Shown here: positions 1 to 8,546 of the stretch, one piece after another
How the letters are laid out: every line of letters starts with the position of its first letter
Position numbering within the stretch: position 1 is the first letter of the stretch
Source: Paenibacillus rubinfantis
Lineage (GTDB): Bacteria > Bacillota > Bacilli > Paenibacillales > Paenibacillaceae
Assembly (NCBI RefSeq): GCF_001486505.1
Contig: NZ_LN909065.1
Location: forward strand, 1,116,001 to 1,180,000
DNA length: 64,000 nucleotides
Reading direction: 5' to 3'
Translations under genes and position numbers: made by a program
The notes under the pieces: model-generated
What the model was told of the DNA's origin: nothing
What the model saw: the letters and a program-made list of their open reading frames with translations, nothing else
Databases searched by the model: none

Positions 1-467
1 ATCAGCGGCGCTTCCGCCACCGGCTTGGATGTGCGCGAAAGCAACGTGACGGTAAGCGGCCCCTGTACCGGCGAACTTTCCGCCGTTCCCTCCGGCTGCA
101 AGCTCATCTTGGGATCGGCGATTCGCAGATATCGCTTGGCCGCTGCGTCCAGCGGGATTTTTACCGCTGTGCCCAACGCTTCCAGCAGCCGCAGCACCGC
201 CGCATGCTCCCGGTCCGCATCTTCCGCAAGGATAAAAGCCGTCATCCGCTTTTGAACCTCATACGACGACGGCCCCAACGCTCTCACGTCCATGCCGATC
301 ATCCGCCACATCAAGGCTGGAGCAGCTGCACCTGCTGGCCACATCCCGCAGTATACTTTCCACTCCGGCCCCAGCACCGCCAACGACCAGCGCGCTAGTT
401 CCGTCATCCAGGGATCATTTGTAATCGGCACCGGTTCCGGAGCTAGAGTCATTTCATCTTCAGCAAT
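1..467 (-). CDS. Phage-like late protein, partial (C-terminus beyond left edge)
   Basis: An uninterrupted reading frame runs off the left edge, about 155 codons visible. I do not recognise a named family. It is acidic, contains several Trp/Met residues near its start and has an Ala/Pro-rich tail. It follows a small Cys-rich gene and lies downstream of an ArpU-type activator, as tail-region genes do in PBSX-like elements of Paenibacillus, so a structural or tail-assembly role is an inference. The start is unusual: an almost complete Shine-Dalgarno (AAAGGAGGTGAT) ends 3 nt before an ATT codon at 467-465. A GTG at 476-474 overlaps the Shine-Dalgarno and the stop of the preceding gene; the first ATG (452-450) is too far away. 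ATT is therefore the best-placed start. Confidence 0.6.
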   Translation of the reverse strand, partial: MAEDEMTLAPEPVPITNDPWMTELARWSLAVLGPEWKVYCGMWPAGAAAPALMWRMIGMDVRALGPSSYEVQKRMTAFILAEDADREHAAVLRLLEALGTAVKIPLDAAAKRYLRIADPKMSLQPEGTAESSPVQGPLTVTLLSRTSKPVAEAPL

Positions 468-472
468 GGCAA

Positions 473-631
473 TCACCTCCTTTCCAGCATCCCATCCCCA
501 TAGACACATCGCGGTAAGCTGCAAAACTGCTTGGTTCCCTCCAACCGCCCCCAGATGCACCCCTGGCAACGCGCCGGCTGTACCCATTCGGGTTCACATG
601 GATACGGCGGCGTTTTGTTCTGATTTCGCAT
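473..631 (-). CDS. Small Cys-rich phage-like protein (52 aa)
   Basis: First gene after the late promoter of the phage-like island. The ATG at 631-629 follows GGAAAGGAGGGGGG. The product has 52 residues and five cysteines, including a CxxC (CQGC), and could bind a metal; function unknown. Its TGA stop lies inside the Shine-Dalgarno of the next gene, so the two are translationally coupled. A longer reading from an upstream TTG at 655 would start inside the T-tract of a hairpin and is rejected. Confidence 0.55.
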   Translation of the reverse strand: MRNQNKTPPYPCEPEWVQPARCQGCIWGRLEGTKQFCSLPRCVYGDGMLERR

Positions 632-647
632 CGTCCCCCCTCCTTTC

Positions 648-678
648 CAAAACAAAAACCGCTGACATGTTCAGCGGT
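648..678 (-). terminator. Intrinsic terminator-like hairpin in the late-operon leader
   Basis: On the minus strand an 8-bp perfect stem (ACCGCTGA / TCAGCGGT, 5-nt loop) is followed directly by TTTTTGTTTT. It lies between the late promoter and the first late gene, just upstream of its ribosome site. That position suggests an attenuator or an antitermination target rather than the end of an operon. Confidence 0.6.
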
Positions 679-732
679 CCTCATCAGTCCTCGGTTGATT
701 GGGTTTTCCTTCCCTTTTCCTTCCACGCTACC

Positions 733-797
733 AATGTAACATGGGAAAAACCAAACGAACGGACAAGTGACGGACACTTGCCGGACAGCTATCGGAC
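733..797 (-). promoter_or_regulatory. Late promoter with four GTCCG boxes at 11-bp period
   Basis: Minus-strand GTCCG pentamers occupy 797-793, 786-782, 775-771 and 764-760, exactly 11 bp apart. A -10-like TACATT follows at 738-733. The box nearest the promoter sits next to or over the -35 position, and no good -35 hexamer is present. The natural candidate to bind is the ArpU-type protein encoded just upstream (inference from position). Confidence 0.6.
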
Positions 798-820
798 AAC
801 CTAGAATCCACTTGAACAAC

Positions 821-845
821 AAAAAAAGCCGGCGTTCAGCCGACT
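821..845 (-). terminator. Terminator after the ArpU-type gene
   Basis: Minus-strand stem GTCGGC/GCCGGC (one G-U pair) with a run of seven Ts, overlapping the stop codon of the activator gene. It separates that gene from the late promoter, so the late operon has to start from its own promoter. Confidence 0.6.
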
Positions 846-1324
846 CCGTGTTTTGCCGTTTGCGGTTCTTCCTTATAGACCTCCAACTTCAGGGCCGCCG
901 CCAGAAGGCGGATGGCGCTGGCTTTGATGCGACGGTACGTCCGGTCACTGATGCCCATCTCGCCGCAGCTGATAAAATCGTATTCGGCTTTCTGATCCAA
1001 ATAACTCCGCCGTATGACCTCTCGCTGCTCCTCCGACAGCCGCTCCATCGCCAGATCCAGCAGCTCCGATTTGCGAATCAGCTCCGCCTCCTTATCCACG
1101 TTCCCGATCGCCAGTCGTTCTGTCGGCTGATTTACGGCGTGGGTAGCGCCATGATACCGGGGCTCATACCCTGCGGTGATGAACGCTTCCTTGCGGATCC
1201 ATCCGATCTGCCGATATCGTCTGACTTCCTCCAACCGCTTCTCCACCGCAGCCCGGGTTGCCGCTTCATCCACCGGCAAGGAATCGAATAAAGCATGATA
1301 CACATGAATGCGTCTTCTCCCCAT
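836..1324 (-). CDS. ArpU-family phage transcriptional regulator (sigma-region-4-like)
   Basis: 162 aa. ArpU-type proteins control late operons of phages and PBSX-like elements. The C-terminal half (about residues 88-150) resembles a sigma region 4 helix-turn-helix: LSEEQREVIRRSYLDQ, then MGISDRTYRRIKASA. The N-terminal half is basic and helical. The ATG at 1324 has GGAGGG 8 nt upstream. A -10-like TATACT (minus, 1350-1345) abuts operator O1, so its transcription is probably repressed by the XRE protein encoded divergently. Its likely target is the GTCCG-box late promoter downstream. The family call is confident; the target is inference. Confidence 0.85.
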   Translation of the reverse strand: MGRRRIHVYHALFDSLPVDEAATRAAVEKRLEEVRRYRQIGWIRKEAFITAGYEPRYHGATHAVNQPTERLAIGNVDKEAELIRKSELLDLAMERLSEEQREVIRRSYLDQKAEYDFISCGEMGISDRTYRRIKASAIRLLAAALKLEVYKEEPQTAKHGVG

Positions 1325-1350
1325 CAGAATTCCCTCCTACATATAGTATA

Positions 1351-1581
1351 TTGCCATTTTGGCAAATTGAATGTTTCCCCACTAGCTCTTCCACTTGCTT
1401 GTCCAAACATACATCCGCCTTCCACTTCGATACGCCCTCCATTCACCCCCTCTTTTTTACCAATTTGGTAACCGTATCCTGATTATATGTTGCCAATTTG
1501 GCAATGTCAAGCCGTATTATTACCGTTTTGACAATATAATATAATTCCATTTTCTCCATCTTCTCTTTACCAATTTGGCAA
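1351..1581. promoter_or_regulatory. Five operator palindromes between the ArpU-type gene and the XRE repressor
   Basis: Five 15-bp sites resembling TTRCCAATTTGGYAA lie at 1351-1365, 1457-1471, 1490-1504, 1520-1534 (degenerate) and 1567-1581. O1 touches the -10 of the ArpU-type gene and O5 covers the -35 of the repressor gene, so one repressor can control both divergent promoters. The region is otherwise AT-rich and non-coding. Confidence 0.75.
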
Positions 1582-1594
1582 CTTGTGCTACACT
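1566..1594 (+). promoter_or_regulatory. Sigma-A-type promoter of the XRE repressor gene
   Basis: TTTACC (1566-1571), 17-bp spacer, TACACT (1589-1594). The -35 lies inside operator O5, consistent with autoregulation. Confidence 0.55.
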
Positions 1595-1623
1595 AAATGA
1601 AACGGCAAGGAAGAGGAGTAACC

Positions 1624-1977
1624 ATGCAAACGCTAGGCGATCGGATCAAATATTTACGTGAACAACGTCAGCTCACGCAAAAAGACCTGGCCTCCCAAGC
1701 GGACATTTCGGTCGTGCAGTTGTCCCGTTATGAGACGAACGACCGCAAGCCGGATCCGGAGGTGCTGCGCAATATCGTTGACGCCCTGGATACCAGCGCC
1801 GATTACTTGCTGGGTCGGACGCCCGACCCGTCTCCTGCAGCGGAGAAAGGGATGAGCCTGTCCTTTTTCGGCGGTCCTGAAGCCTATACGGCCGATGAAA
1901 TCGCTATGATGGAAGCGGCTTTGAAAGCGTATCGGGAGCAGAAGAAGAAGCTGCTGAACGGGGACGAAGCGAAGTAG
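1624..1977 (+). CDS. XRE-family (ImmR/Xre-like) repressor
   Basis: 117 aa. N-terminal HTH_3 domain (about residues 5-60) with a typical recognition region (LTQKDLASQADISVVQLSRY) and a YETNDRKPDPE turn. The short C-terminal part ends in a Lys-rich helix. ATG at 1624 is preceded by AGAGGAG; an upstream in-frame ATG at 1597 has no ribosome site and is rejected. Operators overlapping its own promoter and that of the ArpU-type gene make it the probable immunity-type master repressor of the island. The ImmA-type protease encoded downstream is the probable inactivator, as in ICEBs1 ImmR/ImmA. Confidence 0.85.
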   Translation: MQTLGDRIKYLREQRQLTQKDLASQADISVVQLSRYETNDRKPDPEVLRNIVDALDTSADYLLGRTPDPSPAAEKGMSLSFFGGPEAYTADEIAMMEAALKAYREQKKKLLNGDEAK

Positions 1978-2039
1978 GAATAGCATTCGAAACCCATCGA
2001 ACAGAACGATGGATACTTACATATAAAGACTCCAAAGAC

Positions 2040-2066
2040 GGCCCTGATTCTGAAGGGCCCTTATTT
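2040..2066 (+). terminator. Terminator after the XRE repressor gene
   Basis: GGCCCT / AGGGCC stem with an 8-nt loop followed by CTTATTT. It lies in the 130-bp gap before the ImmA gene, so that gene may be only partly co-transcribed. Confidence 0.5.
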
Positions 2067-2109
2067 CGGACCACAAACCGAACATACATTCTGATTTGAG
2101 GTGATTTGG

Positions 2110-2709
2110 ATGTTATACGCCTATTATCATGAGACCCATCTGGAACAATGGATTAACGCCAAATATTTGAACGACGGGATATCGTCTCCCTCCGACCTCG
2201 ACATTGAACGAATTGCCGAAGCCTTTGGCATCGGGCTGGTATACGGGAATTACCCCTCCTTTTCGGATAACGAGGAGAACGTGATTTTTCTAAACAAAGG
2301 GCTGGAGGTGGTTCAAGCCCGAGTGATCTTCTTTCACGAGTTATGCCATGTGCTGCGTCATGCCGGGGATCAACGGCGGATGACGGAGCTGTTTATGCAC
2401 GCCCAGGAAGCCGAAGCGGATCAGTTTGTGCTCTACGCGGCTATTCCCTTCTATATGTTCGCCAAGCTGCCGGTGCCGGATCATCGCAACGAGGCGGTGG
2501 CTTATATCGCCGAGCAGTTCCATGTTCCGCCGGAGCTGGCGGAGCAGCGGCTGGACCAAATCCAGCGGCGCGTGTTGCACGGCAGCCTGATCGCGGCGGC
2601 TCAAGAGGCGAACCGCCGCCAGCGCGAAGCGGAGCGAGGGTGGTCGCCGGAGACTCGGCGTATGTTGTCGCAGCTGGAACGACAAATCGGCGGACAGGGA
2701 GGGCGGTAA
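2110..2709 (+). CDS. immA: ImmA/IrrE-family metallopeptidase
   Basis: 199 aa. Contains the zinc motif HExxH as HELCH (about residues 79-83) and a downstream EAEADQF stretch giving the third ligand, as in the ImmA/IrrE (DUF955) family. These proteases cleave XRE-type repressors after DNA damage or signalling. ATG at 2110 follows GAGGTGAT; the GTG at 2101 is part of that ribosome site. The C-terminal third is Arg/Glu/Gln-rich and probably helical. It lies directly downstream of the repressor gene in the usual regulator-protease order. Confidence 0.9.
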   Translation: MLYAYYHETHLEQWINAKYLNDGISSPSDLDIERIAEAFGIGLVYGNYPSFSDNEENVIFLNKGLEVVQARVIFFHELCHVLRHAGDQRRMTELFMHAQEAEADQFVLYAAIPFYMFAKLPVPDHRNEAVAYIAEQFHVPPELAEQRLDQIQRRVLHGSLIAAAQEANRRQREAERGWSPETRRMLSQLERQIGGQGGR

Positions 2710-2711
2710 GG

Positions 2712-3092
2712 ATGCGGATCGCGGCATATTGCGACTTTTATACGGATTCCACCCGCCCGCTGCAACTAATCGTTGATGCCGGACCGGGCGAGTTGGATTG
2801 GTCAAAGACGCTCTACCTTCCGGTGTCCAGCCCTTTTGCGCCGTTCTCCGCCGAAGACTTCGGCGATTTGCCCGGCGTTTCCGTCCTGCTGGAAGACCTT
2901 GTCCGCCCCAAAGAACCGCCGAAATCTTCCGGCGGCCAAAAGCAGGACCCGTCCTCCCTCGTTCATGCTCAAGCCGTTCTGGGCATTCGTCTCCCGCAAA
3001 TTGCCGCCCGCTGCGGCGATCCGGATGAGATTCAGCGCTTGGTAGTACAGATGGATGATGTCGAAGAAGTCCTGGGTTATGAGCGAGGTTGA
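2712..3092 (+). CDS. Hypothetical protein downstream of ImmA
   Basis: 126 aa, start ATG 2 nt after the stop of immA, so the two are probably co-translated. No family recognised. It is acidic with a predicted alpha/beta N-terminus, a Pro/Lys/Ser-rich middle and an amphipathic C-terminal helix. No signal peptide or membrane segment. Its end overlaps the 3' end of the convergent oxalate decarboxylase gene by 16 bp, which marks the right edge of the phage-like island. Confidence 0.6.
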   Translation: MRIAAYCDFYTDSTRPLQLIVDAGPGELDWSKTLYLPVSSPFAPFSAEDFGDLPGVSVLLEDLVRPKEPPKSSGGQKQDPSSLVHAQAVLGIRLPQIAARCGDPDEIQRLVVQMDDVEEVLGYERG

Positions 3093-4297
3093 TTGGGGCG
3101 GTCGTACTTCACCACCGGCCACTTCTGCTTCCGCAGCGCATCCATGAGCAGGGGGCCCACATGCAGATTGTCTTGCACCAGCTCGCGCGGCGTCAGCGCC
3201 ATCCACTGGTTTAACGATACGTCTACAAACCGATCGCTGCGGAACATCTCCAAGAACCAGATGCTGCGGTCGCCGGTATTTTGAATATAGTGGCCATAGG
3301 CAAACGGGACGTACCCCACATCCCCGGCCCTGACGTCAAAGGTGCGGGCGGCGCCCCCTCCGGCGAACACCGTCATGCGCCCTTTGCCGGTCAAATAATA
3401 CTGCCATTCGTCGTTGTTTGGGTGCCAATGCATTTCCCGCATGGCGCCGGGTTTGATCTCCACAAGGGCGGCTGCAACCGTTTTAGCGATAGGAAAATTG
3501 GTAGAATCCGCGATCCGTACGGTCCCGCCCGGCGTGACGATCGGTTTCTGAGCCAGCAAGCTATGCTTGAAGCTGACGGGAACTTCTCCGTAGGGCGAAG
3601 TGATTTTTTGGCTGGCGATCGGCCCCGGGACGCGGTCCTGGAAGATGTACACCTGTTTATCGGGAATATGGTCAAACGCTTTACGCGGCACGCCAAAATT
3701 CGCCGAAAGCACCTCTTTAGGCGTGTGGGCGAACCAGTCCGAAATCGACAGCGTATTTAAGTCGGAGAAATGGCCGTCATCAAACACAAGCAGAAACTCG
3801 CAGCCTTCCTCCAGCCCTTGAATCGAATGAGGGATCCCCGGCGGAAAATACCACAAATCCCCCACTCCCACATCGGCGATGAAGTTCCGTCCGTCCTGAT
3901 CCACCGCCGTGATCCGGGCCTTGCCCGAGATCATAAACGACCATTCCGCCTGCTGATGCCAATGCAGCTCCCGAACGCCCCCCGGCGTTAGACGCATGTT
4001 AACCCCCGCCAGCGTCGTAGCGATCGGCAGCTCCCGAATCGTAATTTCCCGTGACCATCCCCCATGATTCAACTGCATATGCGTATCCGAAAAAGAGAAT
4101 TTCAGATTTGGGATCAATCCGTTATCGGTCACCGGAGGAACCAGCATATCGGGATTTTCGCGATCCCGCATCACGTCGCGGGGGCCCGTATCGGTAGCTC
4201 CGGCTCCGTCATCCCGTATCGGCTGGGGGATCGCCGACATCCCGGCGGCTTGATTCTCCGGCTGCCTTGAAGCGGATGGATCCAAATGATCCGTCAT
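3077..4297 (-). CDS. oxdC: Oxalate decarboxylase-like bicupin
   Basis: 406 aa, the usual OxdC size; converts oxalate to formate and CO2 with manganese. Two cupin domains: first metal site [10 protein letters not shown] (about residues 110-119), second [11 protein letters not shown] (about 288-298), with closing PxxxxH elements [10 protein letters not shown] and [10 protein letters not shown]. Surrounding sequence matches OxdC closely (FDDG..., [14 protein letters not shown]). The flexible lid that is SENST in B. subtilis OxdC, where its Glu is needed for decarboxylation, reads SDLNT here (about 178-182). No signal peptide, so cytoplasmic. ATG at 4297 has GGAG 9 nt upstream. Transcribed alone, convergent with the phage-like island. 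Confidence 0.88.
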   Translation of the reverse strand: MTDHLDPSASRQPENQAAGMSAIPQPIRDDGAGATDTGPRDVMRDRENPDMLVPPVTDNGLIPNLKFSFSDTHMQLNHGGWSREITIRELPIATTLAGVNMRLTPGGVRELHWHQQAEWSFMISGKARITAVDQDGRNFIADVGVGDLWYFPPGIPHSIQGLEEGCEFLLVFDDGHFSDLNTLSISDWFAHTPKEVLSANFGVPRKAFDHIPDKQVYIFQDRVPGPIASQKITSPYGEVPVSFKHSLLAQKPIVTPGGTVRIADSTNFPIAKTVAAALVEIKPGAMREMHWHPNNDEWQYYLTGKGRMTVFAGGGAARTFDVRAGDVGYVPFAYGHYIQNTGDRSIWFLEMFRSDRFVDVSLNQWMALTPRELVQDNLHVGPLLMDALRKQKWPVVKYDRPNQPRS

Positions 4298-4453
4298 CAA
4301 CCATCACTCCTCGTTCTGGACATGCCAGTGACATTTTTTCCCAAAACCTAGTTACACAGTGATCCTATTCTCCAATAATCTGAAATATGTTGTGGTTTCT
4401 CCTCCGGATTTCCAATAAAATCCGACGATTTCGGAGAAAATAGAGGGAAGTGC

Positions 4454-4512
4454 TTGATAGTTGCCTAAGCTTCTGTATAATTAGAGTTAGTAAGTTTAGT
4501 CAACAAACTAAC
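4454..4512 (+). promoter_or_regulatory. Promoter with XylR-like operator for the GH43 gene
   Basis: TTGATA (4454-4459), 16-bp spacer, TATAAT (4476-4481). Just downstream, 4487-4511 is an imperfect inverted repeat containing GTTTAGTCAACAAACTAA, close to the Bacillus XylR operator (TTTGTTT...CAACAAACTAA). It covers the likely transcription start, as expected for xylose-relieved repression. The rest of the 4298-4453 gap shows no gene. Confidence 0.6.
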
Positions 4513-4531
4513 TAGGTAAAGGGGAATCCTC

Positions 4532-5512
4532 GTGGAAAAACCTGTACGTCCGAATGAACCTCTCGTTACGCACATTTTTACGGCAGATCCATCCGCTCAT
4601 GTGTACGACGGCAAGATCTATATTTATCCATCTCATGACCTTGATCACAACGGTCCGGATAACGATAACGGCGATCAATACGCGATGGAGGATTACCATG
4701 TCCTCTCGCTGGACGACTTCAACTCTCCGTGCGTCGATCATGGCGAAGTCCTGCATTTGCGGGATATTCCGTGGGCAAGCCAACAACTATGGGCACCGGA
4801 TGCCGCTTATAAGAACAATACGTATTACCTCTATTTCCCTGCTCGGGACAAGGAAGGCATTTTCCGTATCGGCGTCGCCACCAGCTCCTCGCCTGCCGGT
4901 CCGTTCACACCGCAGGAGAACTATATTCCGGGCAGCTTCAGCATCGATCCGGCCGTCCTCGTCGACGACGACAACCGCGCTTATATGTATTTCGGCGGAC
5001 TTTGGGGCGGCCAGTTGGAGAAATGGCAAACCGGCAGCTTTAAACCGGACGCCGAAGGACCGGCACCGGACGCGCCGGCGCTTGGACCGCAGTTCGCCGA
5101 ATTAACCGACGATATGCTCACCTTCAAATCCGCGCCGCAGGAAATTTCCATCGTTGACGAAGACGGAAATCCGCTGTTGGCCAAGGACGAAGACCGGCGG
5201 TATTTCGAAGGACCGTGGGTGCATAAATACAACGGGTATTACTACCTGTCCTACTCCACCGGAACAACGCATACGCTGGTTTATGCGATCAGTAAAAACC
5301 CGCAAGGACCATTCGTATTTAAAGGTAAAATCCTGGAGCCTGTCATTGGCTGGACTACTCACCATTCCATCGTACAATTCCAAGATAAATGGTACCTGTT
5401 CTACCATGACAGCTCGTTGTCCGGCGGTGTGAACCATAAACGCAGCGTGAAATACACCGAGTTGCATTACAACCCGGACGGTACGATCCAAACGATCGAT
5501 CCGTACAAATAA
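4532..5512 (+). CDS. GH43 glycoside hydrolase (beta-xylosidase / alpha-arabinofuranosidase)
   Basis: 326 aa, a single five-bladed beta-propeller without signal peptide or accessory domain, so intracellular. The three GH43 carboxylates are visible: Asp19 in TADPSAHVYDGK (base), Asp139 in SIDPAVLVDDD (pKa modulator) and Glu226 in YFEGPWV (acid). It should release xylose or arabinose from imported oligosaccharides. GTG start at 4532 is preceded by AAAGGGG. The XylR-like operator supports a xylan-related substrate. Monocistronic, ending at a strong terminator. Specificity cannot be decided from sequence. Confidence 0.9.
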   Translation: MEKPVRPNEPLVTHIFTADPSAHVYDGKIYIYPSHDLDHNGPDNDNGDQYAMEDYHVLSLDDFNSPCVDHGEVLHLRDIPWASQQLWAPDAAYKNNTYYLYFPARDKEGIFRIGVATSSSPAGPFTPQENYIPGSFSIDPAVLVDDDNRAYMYFGGLWGGQLEKWQTGSFKPDAEGPAPDAPALGPQFAELTDDMLTFKSAPQEISIVDEDGNPLLAKDEDRRYFEGPWVHKYNGYYYLSYSTGTTHTLVYAISKNPQGPFVFKGKILEPVIGWTTHHSIVQFQDKWYLFYHDSSLSGGVNHKRSVKYTELHYNPDGTIQTIDPYK

Positions 5513-5521
5513 GAACAACAA

Positions 5522-5569
5522 GGGAGCGCCAACCGGCTTTAACAAGCCGGCGGCGCTCCCTTTTTTATT
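5522..5569. terminator. Bidirectional terminator between the GH43 and SLH genes
   Basis: Long near-perfect stem (GGGAGCGCC...CCGGCTT / AAGCCGG...GGCGCTCCC) followed by TTTTTT on the plus strand; serves the GH43 gene and probably the convergent SLH gene. Confidence 0.85.
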
Positions 5570-8546
5570 TATTCAGCTGCTCTCCACCTTCCGCTCTTGG
5601 CATCGCCTTATGCTCCGTTGACGCCTCCGCAATCTCGTGGAACGCCCAGTGTGCCTGCGGCACGTCGCGCCATACCGGAAGCGCATCGGCGTTGCCGAAC
5701 AGCGGCCCCCGGCCCAAAGCCCGGTTGATCACACTCACCGCCTCCGCCCGCGTGACGAAGGCCTCAGGTTGGAAGTTGCCGTCCGCATACCCGCTCACGA
5801 TGCCTGCCGCTTGGGCGGTCCGGATCGCCTGTTCCGCCCAATGGCCGGCGGTGTCCGAGAAGCCGGTGGCCTGCTGCCCTGCGGCCGACTTCATGAACTT
5901 CACGGCAACCGCCGTGATTTCCGCCCGCGTGACCGGTTGTTCCGGCTTAAAGCTGCCATCCGCATAGCCTTGCATCAAGCCCATGCGGGACGCTTGGGCA
6001 ATCGCCTCAGCCGCCCAATGACCTGCCGGAACATCGCGGAAGCTTACCGCCTCCGCCGTCTCTTTCATGTCTACGGCCTTGGATAGCATAGCGGCCATCT
6101 CCGCACGGGTGATGCGGTTCTCCGGTTTGAACAGTCCTCCCGGATATCCGCTAATATAAGCTTGATGAGTTAACAACAACGGTTCGGCCGTCTTCACCAG
6201 AGCAAACGTGCTGAAATGGTCCACGGTAAATTTTAACCCTTTACCGTTCGCTAACGGAACAACTTCCCCGGTCAGAAACTCCGTTGTCCCGTCGGAATGT
6301 TCGACATACACCCCTAGTTTGGATGGATCTGCCGGGTCCGTCAGTGGCAGAACTAGCTCCACCTCCCGGTTTTGCAGGTTCGTCTCGATTTGAACCGGAC
6401 GTCCGATGACCGTCACCTCTTGCCCTCCTGTGGCCGCAAGAACCACCTCGGCCTTGTTCGCACGCCCTTCGATTTCCTGGTTCTGGGCAGCCACCTTCAC
6501 GGGAGTAATTGTTACGGTCAAATCGCCGGACGCCCCCTGCAAGGAAGAGACCGGAATGGTGATCTCCCCGTTTGCGGTTTGAAGCTTTAACTCCAGATCG
6601 CGTCCCGTAATCCATTGAAGGAAATCGAGGGCGAGCGACAGCTTCACCGAACTCACTTCATCCTTGGCATCCGGGATCGTCAGGTTCAACGAAGTTGCTC
6701 CTTCTTCCGCCAGTTTGTCGATCGCCGCCCGAAGCGTGGCATCGGCGGTCAGCTTGATCTCATCCCGCTTCGTTCCGTCCGCTAACGTCGTCCGAGCGAT
6801 GTCCACCGGGATCGGGTTAGCCGGGTCCCGGACGACTTCCGTCTTCGCTGGGGTTGGCGATGTCGACGGACCGGAAGGTCCGGATGGAGACGACGGCGGA
6901 TTCGACGGATTCGTTGGTGTGGTTGGCGTCGTCGTGCCGGGAGCGACGTGGAAGTTCAGTTGATCCGCCAGCAGCCGCTCCCCGGATTTTTTCACCACTT
7001 TGATCGTGTGCTGACCGGCTGGCAGGTTGGAGACGCTATACAGCGACTGCTGGGCGCTGCGCGACTCGGCATAGGCGTCTACGGTCGCCTTCAACTGTCC
7101 GTCGATATAAACCTCCATTTCACCTTGAACCGGACCCGTCGGCATACGCAAATCGATGCCGGTGCCTTTAAATGTATACTCGAAGTAATCCCCATTCACC
7201 TCGGTGGAATGCACGTCATCGTAATAATCGCCCTGGATGTGGAAGGTCAGCTTCAAGCTTCCCGCCGGTTGGGCGGCGAGATATTCCTTCTTGATCGTCA
7301 CGGTATTCCCCGTAACGGTATAGTCCGTTCCCTCAACCAACGACGTTTGGCCGTTTCGGATACTGCCGAGATTCTCGATCCCGCTAAACACCTCGACTGG
7401 GATGTCCTCTTGAGCAGACGGCGTTTTATCAAAAGTCGCTTCGGTGAGGTTAATCAGATCGGAAATTTGTACTTTAAACGCATCCAGCAGCATGAATCGG
7501 CCCGATTTTTTCACCAGCTTGATCGTGTGCAGGCTGTCGGACAATCCGGATACGCTGTAGACGGCTTGCATCGGCTGTCTAGCGTCGGCATGAGTATCCA
7601 CGGTGCCTACAAAAGCGCCATCCAGATAAACGTCAACCTCTCCTTGGGCCGGGTCGATTTCTGTAATGTATTGGATTCCGGTGCCCTTAAAGGTATATTC
7701 CAAGGAATCGCCGTTTTGCTCGGCAAAATGCACATCATCCTGATAGTCGCCGAAGTTGCGTCCCGTACTGCGATTCCAGGACCCGGTATAACGAATGCCG
7801 GAATCGTTGTTGTTGATCATCAGGAAACGCCCGGACGTATTGACGATATCGATCGTGAGCGTTTGCGGTAGTCCGGCGCTGAACTGGAACGTCAGCTCGG
7901 TTACACCGGTTGGCTGAGCGGCCAAGTACGACGCATGAATCCGAACCGTATCCCCCTCGATTGTAAAATCCGTCCCTTCCGCTAGTTCCTCCGCCCCGTT
8001 GGCGATGCTGACCAGCGTATTACCGTTTAAGGTCATGGTGGTCGTCACGTCCGCTTGCGCGGATTCCTTCTGATCAAACACCGCCGTCTTCGGCGTAATC
8101 GTGCTGTTCACAATCGCCGGTCCGGTGATGTTCACCGTAAAGGCCTGTGAATCGCCGCCGGCAAAATGGAATGTCAACGCAAGCGGTCCCGGCTGCTGCT
8201 GAGCCAAGTACTCTTTTTTGATCGTGACGTTGTCTCCGGAGACCGTGTAATCCGTGTTGCGTACCAGTTCGGCAGAACCGCTCGCAATATGGTTTAAGGT
8301 ATCTCCACCTAGCGACAGCGAAACGGTAATGTCTTGCGGATTCGGCGTTTCAAAGCTGGCCGTTGTGTCCCCCAGCAAGCTGTCCGCATAAACCTTAAAT
8401 CCGTCGACGATCAGGTAGCTCCCGCCCTTCTTCACACCGGAGATCGTATGCTCGCCAAACGGCAGATCCCGAATGCTGTAAATCGGGATCTGCCCCTGTT
8501 GAACGGAGGCCATGGCGTTTACCGTCTCTTGAAATTCGCCGTCCAG
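5565..8546 (-). CDS. SLH-domain surface protein, N-terminally truncated
   Basis: About 993 codons remain. C-terminus: three SLH domains (about the last 190 residues; motifs [30 protein letters not shown]) that anchor proteins to secondary cell-wall polymer. Before these come a Thr/Pro/Ser-rich linker and, towards the N-terminus, repeated pairs of a carbohydrate-binding-X2-like domain (TFDK...EGTDYT...[10 protein letters not shown]) and a beta-sandwich repeat (VYLDG...VDT...[11 protein letters not shown]). The coding frame continues upstream of the first ATG (8513) through [10 protein letters not shown], matching the internal repeats, and then stops being SLH-like at 8546. The true start, signal peptide and promoter are missing. 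The next base belongs to a truncated catalase on the opposite strand. Confidence 0.85.
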   Translation of the reverse strand: MDGEFQETVNAMASVQQGQIPIYSIRDLPFGEHTISGVKKGGSYLIVDGFKVYADSLLGDTTASFETPNPQDITVSLSLGGDTLNHIASGSAELVRNTDYTVSGDNVTIKKEYLAQQQPGPLALTFHFAGGDSQAFTVNITGPAIVNSTITPKTAVFDQKESAQADVTTTMTLNGNTLVSIANGAEELAEGTDFTIEGDTVRIHASYLAAQPTGVTELTFQFSAGLPQTLTIDIVNTSGRFLMINNNDSGIRYTGSWNRSTGRNFGDYQDDVHFAEQNGDSLEYTFKGTGIQYITEIDPAQGEVDVYLDGAFVGTVDTHADARQPMQAVYSVSGLSDSLHTIKLVKKSGRFMLLDAFKVQISDLINLTEATFDKTPSAQEDIPVEVFSGIENLGSIRNGQTSLVEGTDYTVTGNTVTIKKEYLAAQPAGSLKLTFHIQGDYYDDVHSTEVNGDYFEYTFKGTGIDLRMPTGPVQGEMEVYIDGQLKATVDAYAESRSAQQSLYSVSNLPAGQHTIKVVKKSGERLLADQLNFHVAPGTTTPTTPTNPSNPPSSPSGPSGPSTSPTPAKTEVVRDPANPIPVDIARTTLADGTKRDEIKLTADATLRAAIDKLAEEGATSLNLTIPDAKDEVSSVKLSLALDFLQWITGRDLELKLQTANGEITIPVSSLQGASGDLTVTITPVKVAAQNQEIEGRANKAEVVLAATGGQEVTVIGRPVQIETNLQNREVELVLPLTDPADPSKLGVYVEHSDGTTEFLTGEVVPLANGKGLKFTVDHFSTFALVKTAEPLLLTHQAYISGYPGGLFKPENRITRAEMAAMLSKAVDMKETAEAVSFRDVPAGHWAAEAIAQASRMGLMQGYADGSFKPEQPVTRAEITAVAVKFMKSAAGQQATGFSDTAGHWAEQAIRTAQAAGIVSGYADGNFQPEAFVTRAEAVSVINRALGRGPLFGNADALPVWRDVPQAHWAFHEIAEASTEHKAMPRAEGGEQLNK

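Noticed and set aside
460..822. 120-codon minus-strand frame across the late promoter region
   Set aside because: It crosses the promoter, the hairpin and the real 52-codon gene in another frame, and has no ribosome site.
2343..2711. Long plus-strand frame overlapping immA and continuing into the 2712 gene
   Set aside because: It is a shadow of immA; the real downstream gene begins at ATG 2712 right after the immA stop.
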